From positions 1 to 45,556 of the forward strand of contig NZ_SMDQ01000046.1 of NCBI RefSeq assembly GCF_012911975.1: a DNA stretch of 45,556 bases, given 5' to 3'. This DNA comes from Nodosilinea sp. P-1105 (GTDB lineage Bacteria > Cyanobacteriota > Cyanobacteriia > Phormidesmidales > Phormidesmidaceae). A model generated the notes under the pieces. The model had not been told where the DNA came from, did no database searches, and saw only the letters and a list, made by a program, of their open reading frames with translations. Of the stretch, positions 25,225-33,917 are shown piece after piece. Within the stretch, counting starts at the first letter, position 1. Each line of letters opens with the position of its first letter. Position numbers and translations under genes: made by a program.

Positions 25225-26656
25225 ATCGTCGCCAGTTAAACCAGTTTTCGGCCCAGTCTCGCCGCCAGGTGCCTGGCTGCCAACGGTGCTGCTGCCACCG
25301 GGTCGCCAACTGGGGTACGATGGCCGCCAGGGTGTGGGGTAACTGGGGCCAAGATTCCCATTGCTGAATACGACTCCCCTGCTGCATAAGGCTGGCCAGG
25401 GATTGAATCAGGTCGCTGGCGTTGGGGCTGCAAAGCTGTACCCCCAGCAATCGACCATCTCGATGCACAACCCAGCGGCAAAAGCCAGTGATATCCCCTA
25501 GGGTCTGGGCATTAGCCACCTGATCTAGAGAAATGTGTAATATCTGGGCATCGGCCCCATACCAGTGCTGAGCCTGGGTAGCCGTAAACCCTAACCGGCC
25601 ATAGCCAGGCACCGTGGGCAGGTGGCCAATCCGGTGCAGGGACATGAGCTGACGCCGGGGCAAATACAGGGCGTTGCGTAGGGCGATCGCCACATCTTGA
25701 TGGTCGGTGGTTTCGGCCCAGTAGCCCCCCAGGGCTGGACCACAGGCAAACACTCGGGGGTGGGTGGTCTGGAGGCGATCGTCTACGGGTATGTAGTTTC
25801 GATGGGTGATGATACCCACTCGGTCTAGGTCTAGGGATAAGACATCAGGCTGGCGAGCGGTGGCCAGCAGCAGATGCTCAAATCGCTGAGGTGCCCTATC
25901 GGTCCACTCGATTTCAATTCCAGCCCTGTCAGCCAGGGTTCGATCGCAAATCTGATCAATCTTTGCGCCCACCTGCACGGTCACCCCCGCCGCCCGCAGT
26001 AGACTCTCCACAAAGGTAGCCATGGCCGGATCTTCGGTGGGCAATAGGCGATCGCCCCGGCTAATCAGGGTCACCCGACTACCCAATAACGCCAGCGACT
26101 GGGCGATCGCAATGCCATCGGCACTGCCCCCCAAAACCACCATATCCTGAGGTTGGGTAGCGACATCAGCCAAGGTATCGGCCGTGAGGTAGGGGGTTTG
26201 AGCCAGTCCAGGAATTTGAGGCACCGTGGGGATGGTATCTGGGCAAAGTAGATAGCGGCGGCCCGTTAGCCGTCGTTTAGCCGTGGTCACCGCCAGCTGT
26301 GGCCGAGGGCTTAACTGCCCCTGGTCTAGCACCACATCGACCCCGGCTATAGCCAGCGCCCCCAAGCTGAGGTGAGGATAAGCCCTGGCGGCATACCCTG
26401 ACACCCGTTGCCTTACCTCTGCCCACGGGACGGGGGTAGGGCGAGGGGGTAGAAACTGATGCCATTGACTGGCGGGTTTAGAGGCGGCCGCCGCCTGAGC
26501 CAGAATCTGGAGGGTCAGCTGTCGTCGTAGCTGTCTAAAGCCACTACCCGGCGGCTCCACTAGGGCCATACGCGCCCCTTCCCTGGCCCCCAATGCCGCC
26601 GCTTCTCGCCCCTGTAGGGTGCCGCCTATGATCACTCCATCGTAATCGACGGTCAT
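25211..26656 (-). CDS. FAD-dependent pyridine nucleotide oxidoreductase lacking the redox disulfide
   Basis: About 481 residues with the class I flavoprotein disulfide reductase layout. The FAD site is YDGVIIGGTLQGREAAALGA, the NAD(P) site VVLGGSADGIAIAQSLALLGSRVTLI with the E/R-type loop after, and HPRVFACGPALGG is the second FAD motif. The dimerisation domain follows (GFTATQAQHWYG...). The CxxxxC pair expected after the first helix is absent: the region reads SGFRQLRRQLT. The C-terminal HPT...E active site is also missing. It therefore cannot be a classic lipoamide, glutathione or mercuric reductase; it may be a dehydrogenase or a regulatory flavoprotein. ATG 26656 has GAG 6 nt upstream; ATG 26677 adds seven residues. 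Confidence 0.82.
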   Translation of the reverse strand: MTVDYDGVIIGGTLQGREAAALGAREGARMALVEPPGSGFRQLRRQLTLQILAQAAAASKPASQWHQFLPPRPTPVPWAEVRQRVSGYAARAYPHLSLGALAIAGVDVVLDQGQLSPRPQLAVTTAKRRLTGRRYLLCPDTIPTVPQIPGLAQTPYLTADTLADVATQPQDMVVLGGSADGIAIAQSLALLGSRVTLISRGDRLLPTEDPAMATFVESLLRAAGVTVQVGAKIDQICDRTLADRAGIEIEWTDRAPQRFEHLLLATARQPDVLSLDLDRVGIITHRNYIPVDDRLQTTHPRVFACGPALGGYWAETTDHQDVAIALRNALYLPRRQLMSLHRIGHLPTVPGYGRLGFTATQAQHWYGADAQILHISLDQVANAQTLGDITGFCRWVVHRDGRLLGVQLCSPNASDLIQSLASLMQQGSRIQQWESWPQLPHTLAAIVPQLATRWQQHRWQPGTWRRDWAENWFNWRRSRGQ

Positions 26657-26691
26657 GGTGTTCTCGGTTGATTGCATAACGAGTGTAGCGG

Positions 26692-26856
26692 GTTGGGGGA
26701 GTGGGGGAGATGGGGAGTGAAGGGGTGGGGGAGATGGGGAGGTTTTGGATTTTGGATTTTGGGTTTTGGATTCGTAGCGTGGGTTAGGCGGTCAGGGTTG
26801 GGGCGATCGCCAGGTCACTATAAATGCCGCTGTAACCCACGAGTGAGGGATGGCTC
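26692..26856 (-). repeat. Composite repeat C1 (G-rich tandem, ATCCAAA heptamers, conserved body)
   Basis: On the minus strand it reads as a body starting CCATCCCTCAC-CGTGGGTTAC (about 26856), then GACCGCCTAACCCACGCTACG, then (A)TCCAAA heptamers, then C-rich tandem CCCCATCTCCCCCA. The same order occurs at 45384-45556 on the plus strand at roughly three quarters identity in the body (by eye). On the plus strand the G-tracts (26692-26741) could form a quadruplex. Confidence 0.7.
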
Positions 26857-26981
26857 TGTCCACATGAACAGCCAGCAAGGAAGAAAATGGCGTAATTTAT
26901 AGGGTGGGTAAAGTTTTTCAAACGCTTTGATGGCTGACAAAGAGCCAGGTAGAATCTGAAACAACGTGGTGTAGGTGGGTT
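26857..26981. other. Upstream region of the Ppx/GppA gene
   Basis: Short region presumably holding the ppx promoter. It contains no repeat copy beyond C1's edge. The ribosome site GTAGGTGG lies just before ATG 26982. Confidence 0.4.
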
Positions 26982-28637
26982 ATGACAAGCGCAACCCCGG
27001 TACAGGATTGGGGCAAAGCCAGGACAGCATCGGTAGCATTTACGCCGGAGGTGATTAACCGCGATCGCATCCTGGCGGCCATCGATGTCGGCACCAACTC
27101 CATTCACATGGTGGTGGCTAAAATCCAGCCTGAGTTACCCGCTTTCACCATGATTGATCGCGAAAAAGAAACCGTGCGCCTGGGCAACTTCAATGAAGAC
27201 ACCAAAGGGTTAACCGAAGACGCCATGGCGCGGGCGATTGAGGCCCTGAAACGCTGCTGTTCCATCGCCGCCAGCTATCAGGCCGAAGACGTGATTGCCG
27301 TGGCCACCAGTGCGGTACGGGAAGCCAGTAACGGCCAAGACTTTATCGATCGGGTCTACAACGACGTTGGGCTCGCCATCAACCTGATTTCCGGGAATGA
27401 AGAAGCCCGACGGATCTATCTAGGGGTGCTGTCGGGGGTAGAATTTAACGGCCAACCCCACGCCATTATTGACATTGGTGGCGGCTCTACGGAGCTGATT
27501 TTGGGAACTGGCGAGCTCCACCGCAGCCTCAGCAGTACCAAGGTGGGGGCGGTTCGGTTAACGGCCCAGTTTATTCACCATGACCCCATTACCGATATTG
27601 AGTTTGCCTCCCTGCGGGCCTATGTGCGGGGCATGCTAGAACCCCCCACCGAACAACTGCGCCGCCAATTGCAGCCAGATGAATCGATGCGGCTGATTGG
27701 CACCTCGGGCACCATCGAGTGTTTGGCCGCCATTATCGCCCATAAAAAGCTGGGTATGGTTCCGGAGCCGTTAAATGGCTATCGCATCACCTATGCAGAT
27801 CTATCGAAGCTACTAGAGGAACTGCGCCAGGCTACCCACGCCGAACGGCTAGCCATGCCGGAAATGTCGGCTCGTCGGGCCGAGATCATCGTGGCTGGGG
27901 CAGTCGTACTCCATGAGGCGATGGGCTTATTGGGGGCCGATAGCATCACCATTTGTGAACGGGCTCTGCGGGAAGGGGTGGTGGTGGACTGGATGCTGGT
28001 CCACGGGCTGATTGAAGACCGGATGCAGTTTCAGCAGTCAGTGCGTCAGCGCAATGTGCTCAAAACGGCCCACAAATATAAGGTGCACCTAGATCGGGCG
28101 GAACGGGTGGCCGGATTTGCCATGGATGTGTTTGAGCAAACCCTTGGTAGTCTACATACCTGGGGTACCTTTGAAAAAGAACTACTCTGGGCCGCAGCCA
28201 TTTTGCATAACTGCGGTCACTTTATTAGCCATTCGTCCCACCACAAGCATTCCTACTATCTGATTCGCCATGGGGAGCTACTGGGCTATACCGAAACTGA
28301 GCTGGAGGTGATTGCCAACATCGCCCGCTATCATCGCAAGAGCGCTCCCAAGAAAAAGCACGATAACTACCGCAATTTGCCCACCCGCTACCATCGCCAG
28401 GCAGTCACCCAACTCAGCGCCTTGCTGCGACTAGCGGTAGCCCTAGATCGCCGGGGCATTGGGGCGGTCCAAAGTATTCACTGTCACTTTGATAGCGACG
28501 CCCATGTGCTGCACATGGATGTGAAAGCCGCTAACCCTGGGGATGACTGCGTATCGGAAATGTGGAACCTGGAGTTTAAGAAGGAATTTTTTGAACAGGT
28601 GTTTGAGGCCAAGCTAGTGGCTCGATTGGTAACTTAA
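26982..28637 (+). CDS. ppx: Ppx/GppA family phosphatase (exopolyphosphatase)
   Basis: A 551-residue protein of the actin-like ATPase fold. The phosphate loop AAIDVGTNSIHMVVAKI is at about 32-48, the second loop IDIGGGSTELILG at about 162-174, and GTSGTIECLA at about 243-252. The C-terminal half is the HD-related domain of long Ppx enzymes (ILHNCGHFISHSSHHKHSYYLIRH). It should release orthophosphate from polyphosphate chains, possibly also hydrolyse pppGpp. ATG 26982 follows a good ribosome site. The stop is 10 bp from the convergent methyltransferase-GT2 gene. Confidence 0.93.
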   Translation: MTSATPVQDWGKARTASVAFTPEVINRDRILAAIDVGTNSIHMVVAKIQPELPAFTMIDREKETVRLGNFNEDTKGLTEDAMARAIEALKRCCSIAASYQAEDVIAVATSAVREASNGQDFIDRVYNDVGLAINLISGNEEARRIYLGVLSGVEFNGQPHAIIDIGGGSTELILGTGELHRSLSSTKVGAVRLTAQFIHHDPITDIEFASLRAYVRGMLEPPTEQLRRQLQPDESMRLIGTSGTIECLAAIIAHKKLGMVPEPLNGYRITYADLSKLLEELRQATHAERLAMPEMSARRAEIIVAGAVVLHEAMGLLGADSITICERALREGVVVDWMLVHGLIEDRMQFQQSVRQRNVLKTAHKYKVHLDRAERVAGFAMDVFEQTLGSLHTWGTFEKELLWAAAILHNCGHFISHSSHHKHSYYLIRHGELLGYTETELEVIANIARYHRKSAPKKKHDNYRNLPTRYHRQAVTQLSALLRLAVALDRRGIGAVQSIHCHFDSDAHVLHMDVKAANPGDDCVSEMWNLEFKKEFFEQVFEAKLVARLVT

Positions 28638-28647
28638 GTTGGTCCCC

Positions 28648-30147
28648 TTACCGAAACTTGAGTTTGCGGCAGGCGTAGAAGCACATGCGCAGCAGTACCA
28701 GTCCTTCTTTGAAATGGGCAATGTTAGATTCCCCGTAGTCTCGGGGTTGGTAGCGAATGGGTACCTCTACAATGTGCAAGTTGAGCTTGGCGGCCCCGAA
28801 CAGCAGGTCAAAGTCGCCGAAGGGATCAAAGTCGCCAAAGTAGGCTCGGCCTGCGGCAAGCCGCTGGTAGTCGTCGCGCCACAGCACTTTGGTGCCGCAG
28901 AGGGTATCTTTGAGCGGCTGCTCTAGCAAAAAGGAAAAGATCTGGGCAAAGATCTTGTTGGCCAGGGTATTCAGCCAGGGCATGGCGGTGCGCGATCGCG
29001 GATACACCAGCCGCGATCCATTGATAAATTCCCCCCGCCCCGAGGCCATCACCGCCATAAATTGGGGCAGGTCTTCCGGGGGCACTGTCAGGTCAGCATC
29101 AAGGATCATCAGCACATCCCCCGTAGCCTGGCTAAAGCCTAACCGCACTGCATCGGCCTTGCCTTTGCCCTGCTGCTGAATGGCCTTCAGGGTAAAGGGA
29201 CCCTGGTAATCTTGCACCAGGGCTTGAATCTCTGCCCAGGTGCGATCGCGGGAGTGTCCTTCGACAAAAATCACCTCTGTGTGGCGTCCCAATTGGGGCA
29301 ACCGGGCCACTGCATTGCGAATATTGCCGGCCTCATTGCGAGCCGGAATAACCACCGAGCAGGTGGGCTCGACCGGGGACGGCAAACCCAGGGGGGCGGG
29401 GCGGGCGATCACATAGCTGGTTAAACAGGCATGCTTGACCAGAGGCAATGGAGCCAGATAGCGGTTGATGGCATCGCTCAGGAGCGGGATGCGCTTGGGC
29501 ACCAGCAGTCGGGTGCCCCGCTTCAATACCGTAAACCCAGTAATCTCTAACAAGTTGATCACATCCTGGGTGGAGAGCCAGCTTTGGGGCGGCTGAGGTC
29601 GCCGCTGCCCCACCCGTTCCGCCAGTTGCAGCAGGGGTTCCCACAGATAGTTGTGAAAAGACAAAATCACCCGGGTGCGGGGATGGCAGAGGGGGGCCAA
29701 CCGCTGCAGTACCGTTTGCACATCGCTGAGGTAGCCCAGCACCCCTGCCAGCACAATGTAGTCAAACGGCTGCTGGTCTGGCCCTAGGGCTTCTGGGGTC
29801 AGGGTTTCGGCATCCAGACAATAAAACTGGAGATGGGGGTGCCGCTGCCGGGCTAGGCCAACTACCGCTTCAGAAAAATCAATCCCAACCCCTACCGATG
29901 GGCTCACACTGGCGAGCAAATCCCCAAGGCCACAGCCAATTTCTAACACCCGAGCCCCAGGGGGAATCAAAAACTGGTGTAGCCGCTCTATATCGCGGTA
30001 GTAGTAACGGTTGCGGCGCTGCCAACCCTCTAGCTGGGGGGCTACCGCCTCAAAATGGGCGTGGTTCTGAGCCGACAGGTCGTGGCGATAGCTGGGTTTG
30101 GTCAGGGAAAGGGTAGGCGTATCCACAGGCGATCCAAGCAACTCCAA
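28648..30147 (-). CDS. Fusion of class I SAM methyltransferase and family 2 glycosyltransferase
   Basis: A 499-residue two-domain protein. Residues about 45-215 are a methyltransferase: motif I VLEIGCGLGDLL (67-78), acidic end of strand 2 GIDFSEA, and a C-terminal beta hairpin. Residues about 262-499 are a GT2/DPM1-like transferase: CSVVIPARNEAGNIRN (263-278), DAD metal motif in ILDADLTVP (348-356), and GTKVLWRDDY. No membrane helices were seen, although DPM1-type enzymes work on polyprenyl phosphate. The joined domains may act one after the other on the same glycan or lipid carrier. The first codon is TTG at 30147; GTG 30126 with GGA 7 nt upstream is a reasonable alternative. The substrate is unknown. 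Confidence 0.88.
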   Translation of the reverse strand: MELLGSPVDTPTLSLTKPSYRHDLSAQNHAHFEAVAPQLEGWQRRNRYYYRDIERLHQFLIPPGARVLEIGCGLGDLLASVSPSVGVGIDFSEAVVGLARQRHPHLQFYCLDAETLTPEALGPDQQPFDYIVLAGVLGYLSDVQTVLQRLAPLCHPRTRVILSFHNYLWEPLLQLAERVGQRRPQPPQSWLSTQDVINLLEITGFTVLKRGTRLLVPKRIPLLSDAINRYLAPLPLVKHACLTSYVIARPAPLGLPSPVEPTCSVVIPARNEAGNIRNAVARLPQLGRHTEVIFVEGHSRDRTWAEIQALVQDYQGPFTLKAIQQQGKGKADAVRLGFSQATGDVLMILDADLTVPPEDLPQFMAVMASGRGEFINGSRLVYPRSRTAMPWLNTLANKIFAQIFSFLLEQPLKDTLCGTKVLWRDDYQRLAAGRAYFGDFDPFGDFDLLFGAAKLNLHIVEVPIRYQPRDYGESNIAHFKEGLVLLRMCFYACRKLKFR

Positions 30148-30364
30148 ACAAAAAGGGACAGCGGGCAGCGGCTGACATCTATCCTAGGCGCTAGTGATCC
30201 AAGGAAAGGGGGGCAGATAGCAGCTATGCCGAAATCGCATTCGGTAGAAAGTATCTTATCGGATAGCGGCTATCTCAGGACAAGTAGAGCCCAACGGTCT
30301 CCTGCCCGTAACTAAGTGGGTGGACAAAAATAAAGGGCTTAACGTTGCTGGTTTCGACGCTGGT

Positions 30365-30407
30365 TTCGACTCCGCTCAACCAGCGAAGAGGCCTGAGCGA
30401 AGTCGAA
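30365..30407. repeat. Dispersed inverted repeat with TTCGACTCCGCTCA arms
   Basis: The left arm TTCGACTCCGCTCA (30365-30378) and right arm TGAGCGAAGTCGAA (30394-30407) pair at 13 of 14 positions across 15 nt. This TTCGACT...AGTCGAA type is widely scattered in cyanobacterial genomes. Confidence 0.75.
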
Positions 30408-30465
30408 GGCCGGATCACGGATCAGTCAGTCATTGTGTCCATGTACTTATCTCATTCGTCTGCCT

Positions 30466-30559
30466 GCTGCGCCCTACATCCTTCTGCCTGCTTCGCACGG
30501 GCTGCGCCCTACATCCTTCTGCCTGCTGCGCACGGGCTGCGCCCTACATCCTTCTGCCT
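30466..30559. repeat. 35-bp tandem repeat, about 2.7 units
   Basis: Units 30466-30500 and 30501-30535 differ by one base, and a third partial unit runs to 30559. Each has GCTGCGCCCTACATCCTTCT at the start and GCACGG at the end. It touches the 3' end of the Tab2 gene. Confidence 0.85.
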
Positions 30560-31414
30560 TCATCCTTCTGCCTTTCCAGGCTGCTGCAACAGCCAGAGAG
30601 CAGTGGTTGTCATGCCTGAGTCATCAGGGCGCACCAGCAAAAAATGTAGGCCCTGGCTCGCCTGTTTACGTTGCTGAAATTGTTGACCGGACCTAGAAAC
30701 ATCTGGATCGTTAAAGGTGGTGATAATCCAGCGATCGCAGAGCCCTGCGTCCAGGATTAACCCATCCGGTTCCCCAGCAATTGCGTTGAGCCAAGCGGGG
30801 TGATTAGCCTGAAGCCATTGGGCCAGGGCCATGGCCTGACGCCCGGCATCGATCACAATCCCCGGCAAGGGGGTGGTGCTGGCCAGTCCCAGTCGACTGG
30901 GCATCAACTCAGCAGGTAAATGACGTAGGGGAATTGGTTCATAGGGCAGGGTCTGCTCAAAGTCCGCCGCTGCCAACGCTGTAAATCCCCAGCGATCGCC
31001 CCATAGTTGTTCTGGCAGAGGCACTGGCGGCGGTGACTCGATGTGCAATGGATTGTAAGCCACAGGAATGGCATTGGGCTGGCTAGGGTACCATTTGGCC
31101 CGCTGACGCAACCATTGATGTAGGGTAGAGGTCCGACGACTGGGCTCGACCCTAATTCCCAGGGGCTGACAACCGAGGGTCAGCAACGACAACGCCTGGG
31201 GCCGAAAGACGTGAATTACATCAGGGCTACCGCCAGCCCGTTGACTAGCAAGGCTGACTTGTTCGGTCACCCAGTGTTTGGTCACCGACGCCTGGGGCGT
31301 GGTAGCCCCATAACTAAACCTGAAGTCGGGGTCGCACAGCAGCAGCTCCCACAGGGGCTCACCGCTGGGGCTGGTCAGGGGAGGACGGTGCAGGTCGGCT
31401 TGCCAGATCGTCAT
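30560..31414 (-). CDS. Tab2/Atab2 family RNA-binding protein
   Basis: A 284-residue protein of the Tab2 family. In Chlamydomonas and Arabidopsis this binds psaB leader RNA and is required for photosystem I synthesis. It starts IWQADLHRPPL as in family members. Conserved blocks are WELLLCDPDFRF, DVIHVFRPQALSLL, and the C-terminal DRWIITTFNDPDVSRSGQQF followed by GLHFLLVRPDDSGMTTTALWLL. The cyanobacterial role is less clear. The last codons lie at the edge of a 35-bp tandem repeat, so the final few residues (QQPGKAEG) may be repeat-derived. ATG 31414 is 3 nt after the glgP stop, so it is probably cotranscribed with glgP. Confidence 0.9.
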   Translation of the reverse strand: MTIWQADLHRPPLTSPSGEPLWELLLCDPDFRFSYGATTPQASVTKHWVTEQVSLASQRAGGSPDVIHVFRPQALSLLTLGCQPLGIRVEPSRRTSTLHQWLRQRAKWYPSQPNAIPVAYNPLHIESPPPVPLPEQLWGDRWGFTALAAADFEQTLPYEPIPLRHLPAELMPSRLGLASTTPLPGIVIDAGRQAMALAQWLQANHPAWLNAIAGEPDGLILDAGLCDRWIITTFNDPDVSRSGQQFQQRKQASQGLHFLLVRPDDSGMTTTALWLLQQPGKAEG

Positions 31415-31417
31415 AGG

Positions 31418-33604
31418 TTAGGGCATGGCACTGGCCATCACCAGCTCTGCAGTGGTTACGGCTTCTGGTAGGTACATCTGGGTCACATAGTCAGCCAACA
31501 TCCGATCACTATTGTACCGAGGCCCACAGGAGCTAATGGAGGCCTTCATCATGGCGATCCAGCGGCGGGGTAAACCACTGCGATCGCGTTGATAGTACAA
31601 CGGTGCAATCTGATGTTCGATCACCTCATACAGGGATTCAGCATCGCGGCGGGTTTGACTGTCGGGGTCATCCGTGGGGTTAGTGTCGCCAATCACCCAG
31701 CCATTGGGGCTTGCCCCCCCTGGGTGATATCCCTCAGCCCACCAACCATCCAGGATGCTGCAATTCAGCCCCCCATTCAGGCTCACCTTTTGGCCGCTGG
31801 TGCCACAGGCCTCCGGGCGGCGGGGATGGTTCAACCACACATCGACCCCCTGCACCAACAGCTTGGCCACATACATGTCGTAGTCATCAATAAACGCAAT
31901 GCGATCGCGCAGGGCCGGGTGACGGCACCATTCGGTAATCCGCTGAATGATCCGCTTACCCTCATCGTCCTGGGGGTGGGCCTTGCCGCCAAACACAATT
32001 TGAATCGGCATCCTGGGATTGGCCAAAATCCGAATCGCCCGGTGCAGGTCATAAAACAACAGCTCTCCCCGTTTGTAGGGGCTAAATCGACGGGCAAACC
32101 CCAGGGTCAGCACCTTTGGATCCAAAAGACGACCGACCGCCTTAATATCGTCAGCCGCCTCCCCTCTTTCTTGGCGAGCCGTGAGGGTTTTGGAACGGGT
32201 ATAGGCAATCAGCCGCTCTTTGAGAATGGAATGTCGCCGCCACAGTTCATCATCGGGGATGGCATTCACCTTCGTCCACAGGGCAGGGTCCGCCAGCTTA
32301 GTAGACCAATCGACACCCAGGTGTTGGCTATACAAATCCATAATCAGCGGCGCCGTCCAGGTGCGGGCATGGACCCCATTGGTGATGGCTTTAATCGGCC
32401 CTTGCCCCGCCTCAGGGTTGGGGTAAATGCCCTGCCACATCTCTCGACAAATGTCCCCATGGCGTTGGCTGACCCCATTGGTGCGCCCAGTTAACCGTAG
32501 GGCCAATACCGTCATGGAAAAGAAGTCCCAGGGGTCCTCAGGTCGACGATGTCCCAGGCTCAAAAACTCGTCTCGGGAGAGGCCCAGGCGCGGCCAGTAG
32601 TCGCCAAAGAATGATTCAATCAGATCTACCGAAAACACATTACTGACCGCCGATACCGGGGAGTGGGTGGTAAATACCCCCCGCTGGCGGACCCGCTCGG
32701 TCACCGCCCCAAACCCGTCCCCACTGTGTAACATCTCTAAATGGGCCACCTCCAGCAGGGCAAAAGCGCCATGGCTGTCGTTGAGGTGATACAGCATCGG
32801 GTCAATATCCAGGGAATGGAGCATGCGCACGCCACCAATCCCCAATAGGAGTTCTTGGGCAATGCGGGTTTCCTGATTGCCGCCATACAGGTGCCCGGTC
32901 AGCCAGCGATCCACTGGATCGTTGTCACTACGATTGGTATCCATCAAGTAGAGCTCGACTCGACCCACCTGAATTTTCCACACCTGCACCCGCACAATCC
33001 GCTGGCGAATCGTGACTTTGACCGTCACGGGCTGGCCAAACTCGTCCCGCACCAGTTCTAGGGGCATGTGCTCGAAAGGACTATCGACGTAGTAATCTTC
33101 TTGCCAACCGCTGCGGTTCAGCCGCTGATGAAAATATCCCTGGCGGTACAACAACCCTACCCCCACCAAGGGTACCCCCAAGTCTGACGCCGACTTTAAA
33201 TAGTCGCCCGCCAGTACCCCTAACCCCCCGGCATAAACTGGCAGCGACTCATGCAGGCCAAACTCGAGCGAAAAGTAGGCAATGGGGCGATCGTAGTTCA
33301 GCTCTGGCGCTGTCCGCCCAGCCCAGGTGTCATAGTCGGCCATGTAGGCATCAAACTGCTGCGCCAGTTGGAGTAAGCGGTTTAAGTAGTGGGGGTCTTC
33401 AGCCACTTGCCATAACCGCTCGTCAGGCACGGACTCTAATAGGGCGACCGGGTTGTAACCACAGGACTGCCACAGGGCTGGATCAATGGTACTAAAGAGG
33501 GAGACCCGATCTTCTGTCCAACTCCACCAATAGTTATAGGCCAGGTCCGCCAGACGCACGAGGGGGGTGGGGAGTTTAGCCTTGAGACGCGACACAGAGT
33601 TCAT
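31418..33604 (-). CDS. glgP: Alpha-glucan phosphorylase with DUF3417 N-terminus
   Basis: A 728-residue GT35 enzyme releasing glucose-1-phosphate from glycogen. The DUF3417 region (residues 1-95, LADLAYNYWWSW and LWQSCGYNPVALL) marks the bacterial/archaeal branch rather than the animal-like one. The core has FSLEFGLHESLPVYAGGLGVLAGDYLKSASDLGVP, and the pyridoxal-phosphate Lys is in EACGTSGQKVSLNGGLN (about 613-629). It ends soon after MLADYVTQMYLPEA, without the extra C-terminal domain of the approximately 860-residue actinobacterial enzyme. ATG 33604. It precedes Tab2 with almost no gap. A link between glycogen use and photosystem I synthesis is only positional. Confidence 0.93.
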   Translation of the reverse strand: MNSVSRLKAKLPTPLVRLADLAYNYWWSWTEDRVSLFSTIDPALWQSCGYNPVALLESVPDERLWQVAEDPHYLNRLLQLAQQFDAYMADYDTWAGRTAPELNYDRPIAYFSLEFGLHESLPVYAGGLGVLAGDYLKSASDLGVPLVGVGLLYRQGYFHQRLNRSGWQEDYYVDSPFEHMPLELVRDEFGQPVTVKVTIRQRIVRVQVWKIQVGRVELYLMDTNRSDNDPVDRWLTGHLYGGNQETRIAQELLLGIGGVRMLHSLDIDPMLYHLNDSHGAFALLEVAHLEMLHSGDGFGAVTERVRQRGVFTTHSPVSAVSNVFSVDLIESFFGDYWPRLGLSRDEFLSLGHRRPEDPWDFFSMTVLALRLTGRTNGVSQRHGDICREMWQGIYPNPEAGQGPIKAITNGVHARTWTAPLIMDLYSQHLGVDWSTKLADPALWTKVNAIPDDELWRRHSILKERLIAYTRSKTLTARQERGEAADDIKAVGRLLDPKVLTLGFARRFSPYKRGELLFYDLHRAIRILANPRMPIQIVFGGKAHPQDDEGKRIIQRITEWCRHPALRDRIAFIDDYDMYVAKLLVQGVDVWLNHPRRPEACGTSGQKVSLNGGLNCSILDGWWAEGYHPGGASPNGWVIGDTNPTDDPDSQTRRDAESLYEVIEHQIAPLYYQRDRSGLPRRWIAMMKASISSCGPRYNSDRMLADYVTQMYLPEAVTTAELVMASAMP

Positions 33605-33917
33605 GGGCGAAGATTACGACTGACACAGCGAAGCCCAGCCTCAGGTAAATTCGCCCCCTAATCTAGACAGAGTTAAGGATCCCCCCGATGGCCAGAGTCT
33701 TATCATTGCATTGTGAACGATCTATTGGCAGCGCATAGAGCCACATTTCCTAGTATTTTTACTAATTTTTCTGTCTTTGCAAACCTAACACCCAGGGATG
33801 ATTGCGTGGGAGCGTTTCGCATTGAGGGGCAGTCAGGATAAATTCTGGACTGGGGTGCTATTTTTGCAGTCAAACAGCCCATAATGAGGGCTGTGAACTG
33901 AAGGACCGTGACGCCCT
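33605..33917. other. Divergent region between glgP and the small conserved gene
   Basis: 313 bases with an AT-rich centre (about 33745-33790). It should hold both promoters. No repeat family member or RNA recognised. Confidence 0.5.

Larger units (their letters stand above)
30148..30559. other. Repeat-rich intergenic region
   Basis: 412 bases with no supported gene. It contains a dispersed inverted repeat (30365-30407) and a 35-bp tandem (30466-30559). Open frames here are low-complexity translations of the tandem. Confidence 0.65.

Noticed and set aside
26672-26902. 76-residue Gly/Trp-rich open frame
   Set aside because: Comes from the G-rich and heptamer parts of repeat C1.
28639-28926. 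95-residue plus-strand open frame after ppx
   Set aside because: Antisense to the glycosyltransferase domain of the fusion gene; no independent start signal.
30466-30559. Possible CRISPR array
   Set aside because: Units are head-to-tail without variable spacers; it is a plain tandem repeat.
30320-30696. Overlapping open frames rich in Cys, Leu and Ser
   Set aside because: Translations of the 35-bp tandem and the dispersed inverted repeat.
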